Positions 8,365 through 17,829 of a stretch of 64,000 nucleotides of DNA are shown in pieces. This DNA is from Candidatus Nitrospira neomarina (GTDB lineage: Bacteria; Nitrospirota; Nitrospiria; Nitrospirales; UBA8639). The DNA is taken from NCBI RefSeq assembly GCF_032051675.1, contig NZ_CP116968.1:2666001-2730000 (forward strand), read 5' to 3'. A program made the position numbers and the translations under genes. Within the stretch, counting starts at the first letter, position 1, and the number at the start of each line of letters is the position of its first letter. The notes beneath the pieces were generated by a model, which did not search any database, was not told the origin of the DNA, and saw only the letters and a list, made by a program, of their open reading frames with translations.

Positions 8365-10800
8365 ATGTCACGTCACCGCTCTAGACCCTACGGTATCAGG
8401 GTAATACCCGAAAAAATCATTTTGGAGGTCAGAGAAGGCATAGCTTCCTCTGGAAAAACTCCCGTTCGAATTTTCGTTGGAAGCGAATCGGCCCAGGGCC
8501 GAGCCGAACGCATACTCATCTGGTCGATTGAACAGGTTCGGGATCCGGCTCGAGTATACGAAATTTATCTCATGAAGGAATTAAAGGGATTTGACCGACG
8601 CAAATGGCTCACGGGGTTTACCAATTATCGTTTTGCGATCCCGGCATTTGCGGGCCAGTCAGGGCGAGCGATTTACAACGATGTCGATCAAATCTACCTG
8701 TCGGATCCTGGAACATTATTCGACCACGATTTGAACGATCATGGCTTTCTTTCCATTGCACGGAATGATACTTCAGTGATGGTCATGGATTGCCAAAAAA
8801 TGGCCGCCATCTGGTCACTTGATGCGGCAAAATTCGAGAAAAAAAACGCGCTGGTGCAGCGCGCCTTGGAAGTGCCCGACCTTTGGGGTCCATTGGAACC
8901 CGAATGGAATGCCCGTGATGAAGAATATCGGGCAGGACAATCTAAAGTCCTCCATTATACGGCTCTTCATACGCAACCTTGGCAGCCCTTTCCTCAGGAA
9001 TTTGTGTACCAAAAAAGTCTGGAGGGCGATGTTTGGTTTAATTTGGAGCACAGTGCGAATCAAAGGGGATTTCATCTATTTTCTCGAAAACATCCCTCCT
9101 CCCTATTTACAGAATTTGCTAAACAGACGAGAGACCTCCGGAATATTTCCCCGACGAAACTATCTCCTTTCCAGGATGTCGAGACCATACACGAACTTCA
9201 AGAAGGGATGCGCACCCTCCAGGCCAAGTCGCTTCTGTATTGTCATTTTGGGCAACTGTTCGAAAATGTTCCCGAACACCTTCTGGCGACAGACCTTTCC
9301 ACATTAACCATGACCTCAATGGATCTTTGCCAGGAAGACTCCGGCCCTCTGCCTTCCCGACAATTCGACCTGGTCCTGTCATCCGGAGGGCTTCATCTCG
9401 TCCCAGATGAAGATATCCCCTGGGTTATGGAAGAAATGTTTAACCGTGCACATGGCATGGTCTATATGGCGATAGAAATCACCAACCCCGACCAATCCTA
9501 TGGTGCCCAAACTCCTCATACCTGTTTGAAACAAAATATTACCCGGTGGATGAGTCACCTTGAATCAATTAGCGCCCGCTATCCGGCTATTCACTGGAAG
9601 CTTGTGTTCCACACAAAAACACCTAAGGGAATTCCGGAGAGATTTATCCGTTGTGGAGGCCATTGGATCGGGTCTCCCCCACGAACCTGGATACTCGCAG
9701 ACGGCAAAGTTGGACATACCACTCAATCAGAAGTACTCGCGAAGTCGTTGGGGTGGCCTTATGAAATTAAACAGTTGCGATTCTATGGATGGCATAAAAT
9801 TCAAAAACTCGTGTGGGGATTATTCCCTCCAAACTTGATAGGCGTAGATAGAGTTCACTCTTCCCCTCTCTGCCCCCCATGGCCAGACCTCGTGATTTCT
9901 ACCGGATGGCGACCGGCACCAATTGCCAGATGGATTCGTGAACAAAGCCAGGGGAAAACACGCATCATTCAATTGGGGCGAAAAGGAGGGTGTTCGGCTG
10001 ACTTATTTGATGTAGTCATTACTCCGTCCTATTACGGCTTCCCTCCACATCCACACCGCATCGAGACGGTGGCCCCCTTGAACGAATTAACTCAGGACAG
10101 TTTGGATAGGGTGAAGCAGCGATGGCCAAATATTTTCGCTAACGCTCCACATCCTCGCATTGTCTTCGTCGTGGGAGGTGCCACCGCACGGTTCAAATTT
10201 ACTCCCGATATGGCTCGCACGATTGGTGGCCAACTCAAACAGCTTGCGCAAAAATGCCATGGGAAAATTTATGCCGTCACCTCTCCTAGAACGGGCAAAG
10301 ACCTGATTCACGCTCTTGAGTCAACATTGCTCCCTGATCATTTTGTGCATAAGTGGGAGCCAAACCAGCCTGACAATCCTTATTTCGCCTATTTGGCTGG
10401 TGCCGATGTCATTATCGTCACAGGAGAAAGCGAATCCATGTTGGCTGAGGCGGCCTCTCTAGGCAAACCGGTTTATATTGTTCCACTTCCGGAAAATTCC
10501 CCAACATGGAAAGTACGGCTCAGTGAGAAGATTATTCAACGAGCCCAATCCCAGCCCTTGAATAAACGGGGGACCGCTCGTCCACAGCAGGGTTTGGAAA
10601 GGCTTTGCGCTCGGTTGATACGTGCGGGTTTGGTGCAACCACGACGAAACCTCACCATGCTGCATGACTCCCTTATCAAGAATGGGATAGCCCGGCCGTT
10701 CGGAGAACCCATTACAAACGGAACACGCCCACAATTAAAGGAAACGGAAACGGTCGCCCGAAAAGTCAAAGCCACTCTTGGAATCTTTGATCACCGATAA
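8365..10800 (+). CDS. Three-part fusion: GT8-like glycosyltransferase / methyltransferase-like / ELM1-family glycosyltransferase
   Basis: An 811-residue protein with three segments. Residues ~34-215 resemble a GT-A/GT8-type glycosyltransferase, with IYNDVDQIYL holding a DxD-type metal motif (D106, D108). Residues ~285-425 look like a divergent SAM-methyltransferase-fold domain (FDLVLSSGGLHLV). Residues ~437-770 match the mitochondrial-fission ELM1/GtrOC1-type family of putative GT-B glycosyltransferases: TWILADGKVGH, PDLVISTGWRPAP, IQLGRKGG, and late VTGESESMLAEAASLGKPVY. The gene starts 58 bases after spt on the same strand. It could glycosylate a ceramide-type lipid or a lipid-A/core acceptor; neither is shown by the sequence. 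The middle domain assignment is the weakest part. Confidence 0.68.
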   Translation: MSRHRSRPYGIRVIPEKIILEVREGIASSGKTPVRIFVGSESAQGRAERILIWSIEQVRDPARVYEIYLMKELKGFDRRKWLTGFTNYRFAIPAFAGQSGRAIYNDVDQIYLSDPGTLFDHDLNDHGFLSIARNDTSVMVMDCQKMAAIWSLDAAKFEKKNALVQRALEVPDLWGPLEPEWNARDEEYRAGQSKVLHYTALHTQPWQPFPQEFVYQKSLEGDVWFNLEHSANQRGFHLFSRKHPSSLFTEFAKQTRDLRNISPTKLSPFQDVETIHELQEGMRTLQAKSLLYCHFGQLFENVPEHLLATDLSTLTMTSMDLCQEDSGPLPSRQFDLVLSSGGLHLVPDEDIPWVMEEMFNRAHGMVYMAIEITNPDQSYGAQTPHTCLKQNITRWMSHLESISARYPAIHWKLVFHTKTPKGIPERFIRCGGHWIGSPPRTWILADGKVGHTTQSEVLAKSLGWPYEIKQLRFYGWHKIQKLVWGLFPPNLIGVDRVHSSPLCPPWPDLVISTGWRPAPIARWIREQSQGKTRIIQLGRKGGCSADLFDVVITPSYYGFPPHPHRIETVAPLNELTQDSLDRVKQRWPNIFANAPHPRIVFVVGGATARFKFTPDMARTIGGQLKQLAQKCHGKIYAVTSPRTGKDLIHALESTLLPDHFVHKWEPNQPDNPYFAYLAGADVIIVTGESESMLAEAASLGKPVYIVPLPENSPTWKVRLSEKIIQRAQSQPLNKRGTARPQQGLERLCARLIRAGLVQPRRNLTMLHDSLIKNGIARPFGEPITNGTRPQLKETETVARKVKATLGIFDHR

Positions 10801-10855
10801 CTAAAGTCACCATCAGCACAACCGGAGCAAAACGCTCTCCGAACCGTGCTCGGAT

Positions 10856-12256
10856 ATGTATGAAATGACAAAACCGCGACGCCGTCTGACCATTCCCGTT
10901 GAAGTCTTTAATAGGGAATTTGACGCCAAAGTTTTGCTTTCCTGCTTCGCCGCAGAGCGTGGATTTACCGTCATTATTGGGGAAAAACACGAAATTCAAC
11001 TCAATCTGGCCGCGTTACCCAAATCCATCTACCTGCCCACCAATCTTCATAACCGGAATGCCATCGTTTTCTCTCTTCTGGCGCAATTGGGGCACTCATT
11101 GGTAGGAACGGACGAGGAAGCCATTGTGTATTGTTCGCCAGAAGTGTATGTGAAAGAAAAATTGGGCTCGACAGAATTTTCCCGGCCAAACCTCTTTTTA
11201 GCATGGGGACCGGAAAATGCCAGAATCTGGAAATCACAGCCCACATACAATGGAATGCCTCTGCATATAACCGGAAATTCCCGGGTAGACTTACTACGGC
11301 CGGAAATGCGCCAATATTGGACACCGCAAGTCGAAACAATCCATAAAAAATTTGGGAAGATCATCCTGATTAATACCAATTTTGGTAAATTGAACCACTT
11401 TAGGCCCAACAAGGGTGCTGAAAAGGAGGCGCTCGAACGAGCGGCAGTTTCACCATCGGACGTGGACGAATTTGATCTGGGAATGGCCAGGCACCGTCTG
11501 GCGCTATTCCAGTATTTTCAGGAAATGGTCGGCCAAATGGCCGCAGCCTTTCCCGGTCATACCATCTTGATCCGTCCTCATCCCTCTGAAAACCACGAGA
11601 CATGGAGGCAGGCCGCCAACGGATATACAAACGTCCAGGTGCATATAGAGGGACATGTCATTCCCTGGCTATTGGCGGCCGATGCCATCATTCATAATAG
11701 TTGCACCACCGGCTTGGAAGGGTATGTCCTGAAACGTCCCGTTTTTTCCTATCAGCCGATCATTTCCGACCGTTTTGACAAACAACTCCCGAATGCCGTG
11801 AGCCGCCAAGCAACATCCTCCCGGGAATTAATTGAACTTATCAAAACAACCTTTTTAGGTGATCAGTCTCCACAGGAAAATGGCTCTGAAGCCAAAACAC
11901 GGTTAATTGAACAATATCTTTCGGCCCTCCAAGGGCCGTTTGCCTCAGAAAACATCGTGAGTACTTTAGAAACATTCGACGCCACCTATTCATCCCCAAC
12001 CCCAAATTGGGGAACGGTATTCGCCGCAAAATCTCAGGCCTTCGGCAGAAAATTACGACGCCGATTCAATGCCCAATTTCGCATGGGGGATCAAAACCGA
12101 TCACAACGCTACAATTATCTGAATCATATTTTCCCTGATATCACCCTGGCGCATATCGAAGAACGCATTGAGCGCTTGCAACACGCGTTAGGAAGATTTC
12201 ACCACACACAAGTCAGGCCCTTGCACGACAATATTTTTGAAATATTTCGCAACTAA
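10856..12256 (+). CDS. Surface carbohydrate biosynthesis protein (GT-B-like)
   Basis: A 466-residue protein of the 'surface carbohydrate biosynthesis protein' type, with a GT-B-like C-terminal half. The segments ILIRPHPSE (~240), AADAIIHNSCTTGLEGYVLKRPVF (~275-297, read in parts) and YQPI correspond to the nucleotide-sugar binding region seen in CDP-glycerol/capsule transferase-like proteins. The N-terminal half, with IPVEVFNREFDAK near the start, is typical of that family. The first ATG at 10856 is followed by another at 10865; either could be used. It follows the ELM1 fusion by 55 bases and precedes the reductase/NeuB module, so a transfer step for an acidic sugar is plausible. The acceptor is unknown. 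Confidence 0.65.
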   Translation: MYEMTKPRRRLTIPVEVFNREFDAKVLLSCFAAERGFTVIIGEKHEIQLNLAALPKSIYLPTNLHNRNAIVFSLLAQLGHSLVGTDEEAIVYCSPEVYVKEKLGSTEFSRPNLFLAWGPENARIWKSQPTYNGMPLHITGNSRVDLLRPEMRQYWTPQVETIHKKFGKIILINTNFGKLNHFRPNKGAEKEALERAAVSPSDVDEFDLGMARHRLALFQYFQEMVGQMAAAFPGHTILIRPHPSENHETWRQAANGYTNVQVHIEGHVIPWLLAADAIIHNSCTTGLEGYVLKRPVFSYQPIISDRFDKQLPNAVSRQATSSRELIELIKTTFLGDQSPQENGSEAKTRLIEQYLSALQGPFASENIVSTLETFDATYSSPTPNWGTVFAAKSQAFGRKLRRRFNAQFRMGDQNRSQRYNYLNHIFPDITLAHIEERIERLQHALGRFHHTQVRPLHDNIFEIFRN

Positions 12257-12348
12257 CTTCTCCATCATGAAGAATGCCTATAGCCGCACATGCTGAACAT
12301 GCATGGGAATCCATATTCCGAATCCGGTAAACACTCTAAGGAGGATAC

Positions 12349-13440
12349 ATGTATAACGTAAAAATTTTTGGAGCCGGGTCTATCGGCAACCATTTGGCTC
12401 ATGCATCCCGTTCCCTGGGCTGGAACGTCACGATATGCGATGTGGACCAAGCGGCGTTGGATCGAACCAAGCAGACCATTTATCCGACTCGTTATGGAAA
12501 ATGGGACGAGGCCATCAAGCTTTCCCTGGTCAAAGACGCCCCGAGAGGAGGATTTGATCTCGTGGTGATTGGAACTCCTCCAGACTCCCACCTCTCCCTG
12601 GCACTCGGGGCTCTTGCGGAAAAACCCAAAGCCATTCTTGTGGAAAAACCTCTCTGCCCCCCGAACTTGGAACAGGCCCAAACATTACACAAGATGGTGA
12701 TCGAGTCTGGCACATTCGCTTTTGTGGGATATGACCACGTCGTGGGAAAGGCCGCGCAGGAAACACTCCAAGCCGGTCGCCAATTATCCACCATTGAAAC
12801 CATCGACGTGGAATTTCGTGAACATTGGGGCGGCATCTTCGCAGCTCATCCATGGTTACAGGGTCCCCAGGACAGTTATTTGGGATTTTGGAAACGGGGT
12901 GGAGGTGCCAGCGGGGAACATTCCCACGCGATCAACCTATGGCAATTTTTGAGTGGGGGGCTGGGGAAAGGCCGCATCATCGAAGTATCCGCGACACTGG
13001 ATTATGTCCAGACAGATATGGTGGAGTACGATAAACTCTGCCTGCTTAGCCTGAGGACTGAAGCGGGGTTACTCGGAAGGGTGGTGCAGGACGTCATTAC
13101 CTCCCCTTCCAGGAAGTGGGCAAGGATTCAAGGAAATGACGGTTTCGCAGAGCTCACCATTGGACACCAACCAGGGGTCGACAGAGTGGATTGGAAAACC
13201 GGTGGCGATGACACCCAATTCCGGACCATTCAAAAAACGCGACCGGATGATTTTATCTGGGAATTACAGCACATCGAGGACGTAATGACAGGCAAGACCA
13301 AAGATTCCGTCCTCTCACTGGAGCGAGGCCTGGAAACCATGCTGGTGGTCGCCGCCTCGCATCTCTCGTCAGCCAAGAAACGCACTGTGCGCATCGATTA
13401 CCGGAAAGGCTATACACCAGAGGCACTAGAATTGCTGTAG
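12349..13440 (+). CDS. Gfo/Idh/MocA-family NAD(P)-dependent oxidoreductase
   Basis: A 363-residue protein. The N-terminal Rossmann motif FGAGSIGNHLA (4-14) is followed by VIGTPPDSH and by the diagnostic ILVEKPLCPP, whose EKP lysine is catalytic in the family. The C-terminal part has the GEHSHAINLW segment with the conserved His pair. A clear Shine-Dalgarno (AGGAGG) precedes the ATG. Such enzymes oxidise or reduce sugar hydroxyl/keto groups. It lies directly before the NeuB-cupin, HAD and CMP-sugar synthetase genes, so it most likely modifies the sugar that ends up as a CMP-activated nonulosonate or Kdo-like residue. The substrate is not identifiable. Confidence 0.8.
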   Translation: MYNVKIFGAGSIGNHLAHASRSLGWNVTICDVDQAALDRTKQTIYPTRYGKWDEAIKLSLVKDAPRGGFDLVVIGTPPDSHLSLALGALAEKPKAILVEKPLCPPNLEQAQTLHKMVIESGTFAFVGYDHVVGKAAQETLQAGRQLSTIETIDVEFREHWGGIFAAHPWLQGPQDSYLGFWKRGGGASGEHSHAINLWQFLSGGLGKGRIIEVSATLDYVQTDMVEYDKLCLLSLRTEAGLLGRVVQDVITSPSRKWARIQGNDGFAELTIGHQPGVDRVDWKTGGDDTQFRTIQKTRPDDFIWELQHIEDVMTGKTKDSVLSLERGLETMLVVAASHLSSAKKRTVRIDYRKGYTPEALELL

Positions 13441-13464
13441 ATCTGCCAGAGGAAGGGGAAAAGC

Positions 13465-15048
13465 ATGATAGACCAAGATTTTAATTTCCATGATTTATTC
13501 ATATTGGATCTGGCCAATAACCACCAGGGAAGTGTGGAACACGGCTTGGGAATCATCCAATCAACGGCTGAGGTGATCAAACGGCACCAAGTCCGGGCAG
13601 CGATTAAATTCCAATTCCGCCAACTCGACACCTTCATTCATACAGATCATCAGTCAAACAGCGAGCTCAAATACATCCAACGATTTCAATCCACCCGATT
13701 GGACCAGACCCAGTTCCAAACATTGCTCAATGAAGTATGGGCCCAAGGGCTCCTGGCCATGTGCACCCCCTTCGATGAAGAGTCTGTCAATATTGCCGTC
13801 GACATGGGTTTCAATGTGTTGAAGGTCGCCAGTTGTTCAGCCAAGGATTGGCCGCTTCTTGAGGAAATTGCCGGCGCCGGGCCGCCGGTGGTCTGCTCAA
13901 CCGGTGGACTGACACTGGAGGACATCGATAATGTGGTGAGTTTCTTCCAACATCGGGCTGTGCAATTCGCGCTCATGCATTGCGTGTCGGTTTATCCAAC
14001 TCCTGACCCGTTGATGAACTTGAATCAAATACAGATGTTGCGCAACCGGTATCCCAATATTCCTATCGGCTGGTCCACGCATGAAAACCCCGGTGATACC
14101 GTCCCTGTGCAAATTGCGGTCGCTCTTGGTGCCAGACTGTTCGAACGGCACATTGGACTGGAAACCGAAACCATCAAATTGAATGCCTACTCGTCCACCT
14201 CACAACAAGTGGACACCTGGCTGGAAGCCTATCATCGGGCAAAAGAATTGTGTGGCTCAAAAACCCGTCCACCCGCCTCCGAAGTGGAACAGTCCTCATT
14301 GGACGGCCTTCGTCGGGGGGTCTTTGCCAAACGATCCATTAAAAAAGGCCGGGAACTCACACGGGACCTTGTGTATTTTGCCATGCCCTACGTCGAAGGG
14401 CAGATGGAAAGCGGAGCATGGAAAGAAGGCTATACGGCCGTCCAGGACATGACGCCGGACCAACCGGTCATGCGGGACGCTGTCGAGATCACCCTCAATC
14501 AAGGTCTCGTGACCCTTAAACAGGCGATTCACGAAGTCAAAGCCTTACTCAACGAAGCCAACATTCAATTAGGCAGTGAGTTTAAAGTCGAATATTCCCA
14601 CCACTACGGCCTTGAAAATTTCCGACAAACCGGCGCGGTCCTTATCGAATGCATTAACCGGGAATATTGCAAAAAACTCGTCATTCAATTGCCGGGACAG
14701 CGACACCCCTCACATTATCATGCGAGAAAAGAGGAAACATTTCAAATACTGTTTGGCATCCTCCACGTGAATATCGACGGATATCCCCGCATTTTGCATC
14801 CCGGTGAAACCATTCTCATCCTACCCGGAGTCTGGCATTCCTTTTGGACAGACACCGGGGTTGTCTTTGAAGAAGTATCCACCACCCACTATAACAACGA
14901 TTCCTTCTATGCCGACAAACGAATCAATAAGCTGCAACGATCTGAGCGGAAAACAATGGTTGATCATTGGGGTCGGTTTCAAATCGCCCAGCAGCCAGCA
15001 GCAGAAAAGGCTCCCGAGGTGCCATTGCCCGATCCTCACGCGCAATGA
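13465..15048 (+). CDS. NeuB-type sugar acid synthase fused to SAF and cupin domains
   Basis: A 527-residue fusion. Residues ~10-260 are the NeuB TIM barrel (DLANNHQGS, AIKFQFRQLDT, LKVASCSAKDWPLL, CSTGG, IGWSTHE, ERHIGLE), which condenses PEP with an aldose such as ManNAc. Residues ~275-315 are the SAF/antifreeze-like domain (RRGVFAKRSIKKG). Residues ~375-500 are a cupin with metal-type HYHARKEETF, as in small sugar isomerases and epimerases. The fusion suggests that the aldose substrate is isomerised on the same polypeptide before condensation. The stop overlaps the start of the HAD gene (ATGA), indicating translational coupling. No NeuC or PseB-type gene is visible in the window, so the product identity is open. 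Confidence 0.8.
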   Translation: MIDQDFNFHDLFILDLANNHQGSVEHGLGIIQSTAEVIKRHQVRAAIKFQFRQLDTFIHTDHQSNSELKYIQRFQSTRLDQTQFQTLLNEVWAQGLLAMCTPFDEESVNIAVDMGFNVLKVASCSAKDWPLLEEIAGAGPPVVCSTGGLTLEDIDNVVSFFQHRAVQFALMHCVSVYPTPDPLMNLNQIQMLRNRYPNIPIGWSTHENPGDTVPVQIAVALGARLFERHIGLETETIKLNAYSSTSQQVDTWLEAYHRAKELCGSKTRPPASEVEQSSLDGLRRGVFAKRSIKKGRELTRDLVYFAMPYVEGQMESGAWKEGYTAVQDMTPDQPVMRDAVEITLNQGLVTLKQAIHEVKALLNEANIQLGSEFKVEYSHHYGLENFRQTGAVLIECINREYCKKLVIQLPGQRHPSHYHARKEETFQILFGILHVNIDGYPRILHPGETILILPGVWHSFWTDTGVVFEEVSTTHYNNDSFYADKRINKLQRSERKTMVDHWGRFQIAQQPAAEKAPEVPLPDPHAQ

Positions 15049-15743
15049 TTGCTTGCGTCACCTTCGATTTTGACGGAACGCTGGTTGATTCCAATCAGGT
15101 GAAGGTTCAATCCTTTTATAAGATTGTCGAGAGTTATGATCCCAGCGGATGCATCGTTACCGAAATTCTTCAACGGTGCTCTCATAAGGATCGGTACGGA
15201 ATCACTTGTGAACTTGCCCGGGAATTCATGGCGAAAGGGCTTATTCCGCCCCACACAGGCACAGAGGTCCTCGGTTTACAATTGGCCGAGACTTACACAA
15301 ACACCTGCGAAACGGCCGTTGTCGGGTGTCCGGAAGTCCCTGGGGCCTCAGGAATACTCTTATGGCTGTTGAATCAAGAGATTCCTCTATACCTCAACTC
15401 AAGAACGCCGGCCACAGCCCTCAATCGCCTTGTGACCCTACGAAACCTCACCCACTATTTCGCGGGAATATACGGGGCCCCCGCAAGTAAACTCGAAAAT
15501 TTGCTGCACATCCAAGAGCTCACTCAGGCAAAACCAGAGGAAATACTCTTTGTCGGAGACAGTGAGGATGACCGGAAGGCTGCAGCTGAATTTGGCTGCC
15601 ACTTTGCCGGAGTCATCCTTGGTGGTAACAGCCGATTTACACAGATACCACCACTCCACATGACAAATCTGGCTGAACTCAAAGCAATCGTGGAGAATCT
15701 TCAGGGAAAGCGAAATGGCCTGCCCAAACCATTAACCATCTAA
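15045..15743 (+). CDS. HAD-superfamily phosphatase, probably sugar-acid 9-/8-phosphate phosphatase type
   Basis: A 232-residue haloacid-dehalogenase-fold hydrolase. Motif I is DFDGTLVDSN (residues ~8-17), and motif IV is FVGDSEDDRKAA near residue 168; a helical cap separates them. The start is ATG at 15045, overlapping the NeuB-cupin stop by 4 bases. In acidic-sugar pathways a HAD phosphatase removes the phosphate after the NeuB-type condensation and before CMP activation, and the gene order NeuB-HAD-NeuA fits. A phosphoglycolate phosphatase-like activity is the sequence-only alternative. Confidence 0.75.
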   Translation: MIACVTFDFDGTLVDSNQVKVQSFYKIVESYDPSGCIVTEILQRCSHKDRYGITCELAREFMAKGLIPPHTGTEVLGLQLAETYTNTCETAVVGCPEVPGASGILLWLLNQEIPLYLNSRTPATALNRLVTLRNLTHYFAGIYGAPASKLENLLHIQELTQAKPEEILFVGDSEDDRKAAAEFGCHFAGVILGGNSRFTQIPPLHMTNLAELKAIVENLQGKRNGLPKPLTI

Positions 15744-15849
15744 ACGCCGCCTTTTATGAGAGATTCTTTACACTTTTGTAACAGGAAGTTATGATTTGGA
15801 CAAAACCGATGACGACATCATCAACGGCGTGTATCGCTAAAAAGACCAC

Positions 15850-16557
15850 ATGATAGGGACTCAACGCATTCTGGCTGTATGTCCGGCCAGAGGCGGCAGC
15901 AAAGGAATTCCGCTCAAAAATCTGACTCCATTTCTTGGAATCCCCTTAGTTGCCAGAGTTGGCCAGTTGGTGAAAGAAATCCCCATCATCGATCGAGCGG
16001 TGGTTTCGACCGATCATCCTGAAATTGCCGAGTGTGCGAAACAATCAGGCCTGGACGCCCCTTTCCTTCGGCCTCCGGACCTCTCAGGGGACCGAATATC
16101 GGACGCGCCGGTTTTGATCCATGCGTTAGAAGAAATGGAGCGCCTGGATGCGGCGCGGTATGACATTGTAATCATGCTCCAGCCGACTTCCCCTCTTCGT
16201 CGACCAGAGCATGTCATACACGCCCTTGAGATGCTGGTGAATGAACAGTGGGACGCCGTATGGACCCTGTCCGAAACTGATTCAAAATCACACCCTCTCA
16301 AACAACTGACCCTGGACTCAGGCAGGATCGACTATTATGACCACGACGGAAGCCAAATCATTGCCCGGCAACAACTAACCCCGGTTTATCACCGGAACGG
16401 GGTGGCCTATGTCATGACACGAAACTGCCTTATGGAAGGAAGGAGCATCATGGGGAAACGGACTGGAGCGCTCCTCCTCGATGAATATCTGGTCAGTATC
16501 GATACCATGTGGGATTTGGAACTTGCCGAATACATTTATGCCAAAAATCAGGCATAA
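15850..16557 (+). CDS. Acylneuraminate/Kdo-type cytidylyltransferase (NeuA-like CMP-sugar synthetase)
   Basis: A 235-residue protein with the CMP-sugar synthetase signature CPARGGSKGIPLKNL (10-24), then STDHPEIAECA and IVIMLQPTSPLRRPEHV. The C-terminal VYHRNGVAYVMTRNCL and DEYLVSIDTMWDLELAE are also family-typical. It transfers CMP from CTP to a free sugar acid made by a NeuB-type synthase. It sits just after the NeuB-cupin and HAD genes, completing a four-step reductase-synthase-phosphatase-activation module. Whether the sugar is a nonulosonate, a Kdo-like octulosonate or something else cannot be decided here. Confidence 0.85.
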   Translation: MIGTQRILAVCPARGGSKGIPLKNLTPFLGIPLVARVGQLVKEIPIIDRAVVSTDHPEIAECAKQSGLDAPFLRPPDLSGDRISDAPVLIHALEEMERLDAARYDIVIMLQPTSPLRRPEHVIHALEMLVNEQWDAVWTLSETDSKSHPLKQLTLDSGRIDYYDHDGSQIIARQQLTPVYHRNGVAYVMTRNCLMEGRSIMGKRTGALLLDEYLVSIDTMWDLELAEYIYAKNQA

Positions 16558-16720
16558 GATCTGACTGCAAATCAAGATGCGGATGAACCTCTGTGAATCA
16601 GGGTCATCTCGCAGGTCGAATTGTTCCATTGCAATGCATATCTCCTATGTTCAGCCTCGAACAGACCAACCGAATCAGTCTCAACATTCCACCTTTCCTC
16701 TTTAGACAAGGAATGGTGTC

Positions 16721-17743
16721 TTGAGTAATTTCCTAGACCAATCCTTTCAGGCAATGGATCAAGATCGCGTCGTAAAGGGAAACTGTGACCTCTGCCGTTC
16801 GACAGAAGCCTGTGTTGTTGCAGAACCATCGGATCTGAATTGCCGAATTGTCATATGCATCCATTGTCAATTGATGTACGCGTTTCCACAAATTGAACAG
16901 GAGGATCTGGATAGGTTCTATGAGAGAAGCTTTGCCAACGACCCCGGTAGCCGCAGTAGGCCTGGGGAAGGAATCGAAGATGAAGATGACATTCAAAAAC
17001 AGGATGCCGTCGCAGAGTGGGGATTGGACATTATCAACCGTTTCATTCAGGTTAAAGACAAACGGATTCTAGATCTGAGATGCCAAACCGGTGCACTCTC
17101 GGCAAGGCTCCGGGCCGGGGGAGCGAAAGTATTCTGCGTAGAGCCGTTCGAAAAAAATAGATTACACGCTAGCAAGCGACGCGGATTATCCGAAATCTTT
17201 CCTTTGCCATTTTCCCGGTTCTCCCAGTTACCAATTCCCTTTCAGGGACCCTTCGATGCAGTTAATGTCCTGACCCATCATGTTCTGGCCCACGTCCTGT
17301 CCCCCCGCATACTCTTGGAAAAAATTTTCAGGATACTCACGCCAGGTGGATATCTTTTTCTTGACGAAAAGGATGTGCTGAAGCCGGCCCGATACAAAAC
17401 AGGATCGGTGTTTCAGTCTGGTCCCGTCCATCAATATCATCTCACCGCACAGACCACAGCCCAATATCTCAAAGCAGCCGGTTTTGTATTGATTGAATGC
17501 ACGATTGACAAGGGCCGGACAAGCGATTTCCATCACATCCGGGCCGTAGCACAAAAGCCTGACCCTCAGAACCTTTCCGGGGTACCACCTCAAACAATTC
17601 GGTATGATTCATCCCTAGAAGGAATCAGAAGGCGATTATGGTGGCTCAAGCAGACATGGACACTTCGACAGATCTCTTTCTTAGGAAAACGCAAAACCCA
17701 TAAACTTCTACGCCGAATCCGTCGACGAATTGCATCCACCTAA
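16721..17743 (+). CDS. Zinc-binding class I SAM methyltransferase
   Basis: About 340 residues. The N-terminus carries a zinc-type pattern CDLC (22-25) with a second pair CIHC about 25 residues later, followed by LMYAFPQ; this layout is common in sugar C-methyltransferase-like enzymes. The SAM-binding region is ILDLRCQTGALSARL (~110), where the usual G-x-G is altered, so activity is uncertain. The opening codon is TTG at 16721; ATG at 16754 (residue 12) is an alternative start. It sits inside the surface-glycan region, so a glycan or lipid methylation role is likely. It ends about 90 bases before the convergent methyltransferase gene. Confidence 0.65.
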   Translation: MSNFLDQSFQAMDQDRVVKGNCDLCRSTEACVVAEPSDLNCRIVICIHCQLMYAFPQIEQEDLDRFYERSFANDPGSRSRPGEGIEDEDDIQKQDAVAEWGLDIINRFIQVKDKRILDLRCQTGALSARLRAGGAKVFCVEPFEKNRLHASKRRGLSEIFPLPFSRFSQLPIPFQGPFDAVNVLTHHVLAHVLSPRILLEKIFRILTPGGYLFLDEKDVLKPARYKTGSVFQSGPVHQYHLTAQTTAQYLKAAGFVLIECTIDKGRTSDFHHIRAVAQKPDPQNLSGVPPQTIRYDSSLEGIRRRLWWLKQTWTLRQISFLGKRKTHKLLRRIRRRIAST

Positions 17744-17829
17744 CACGCATAGTCTTGCGAACAGGCAGACTCAATCAGGAAAGCCAGAATCTTTCAGCAA
17801 GAAAGTCGATCGGCTTCTAGATCGTGAAA

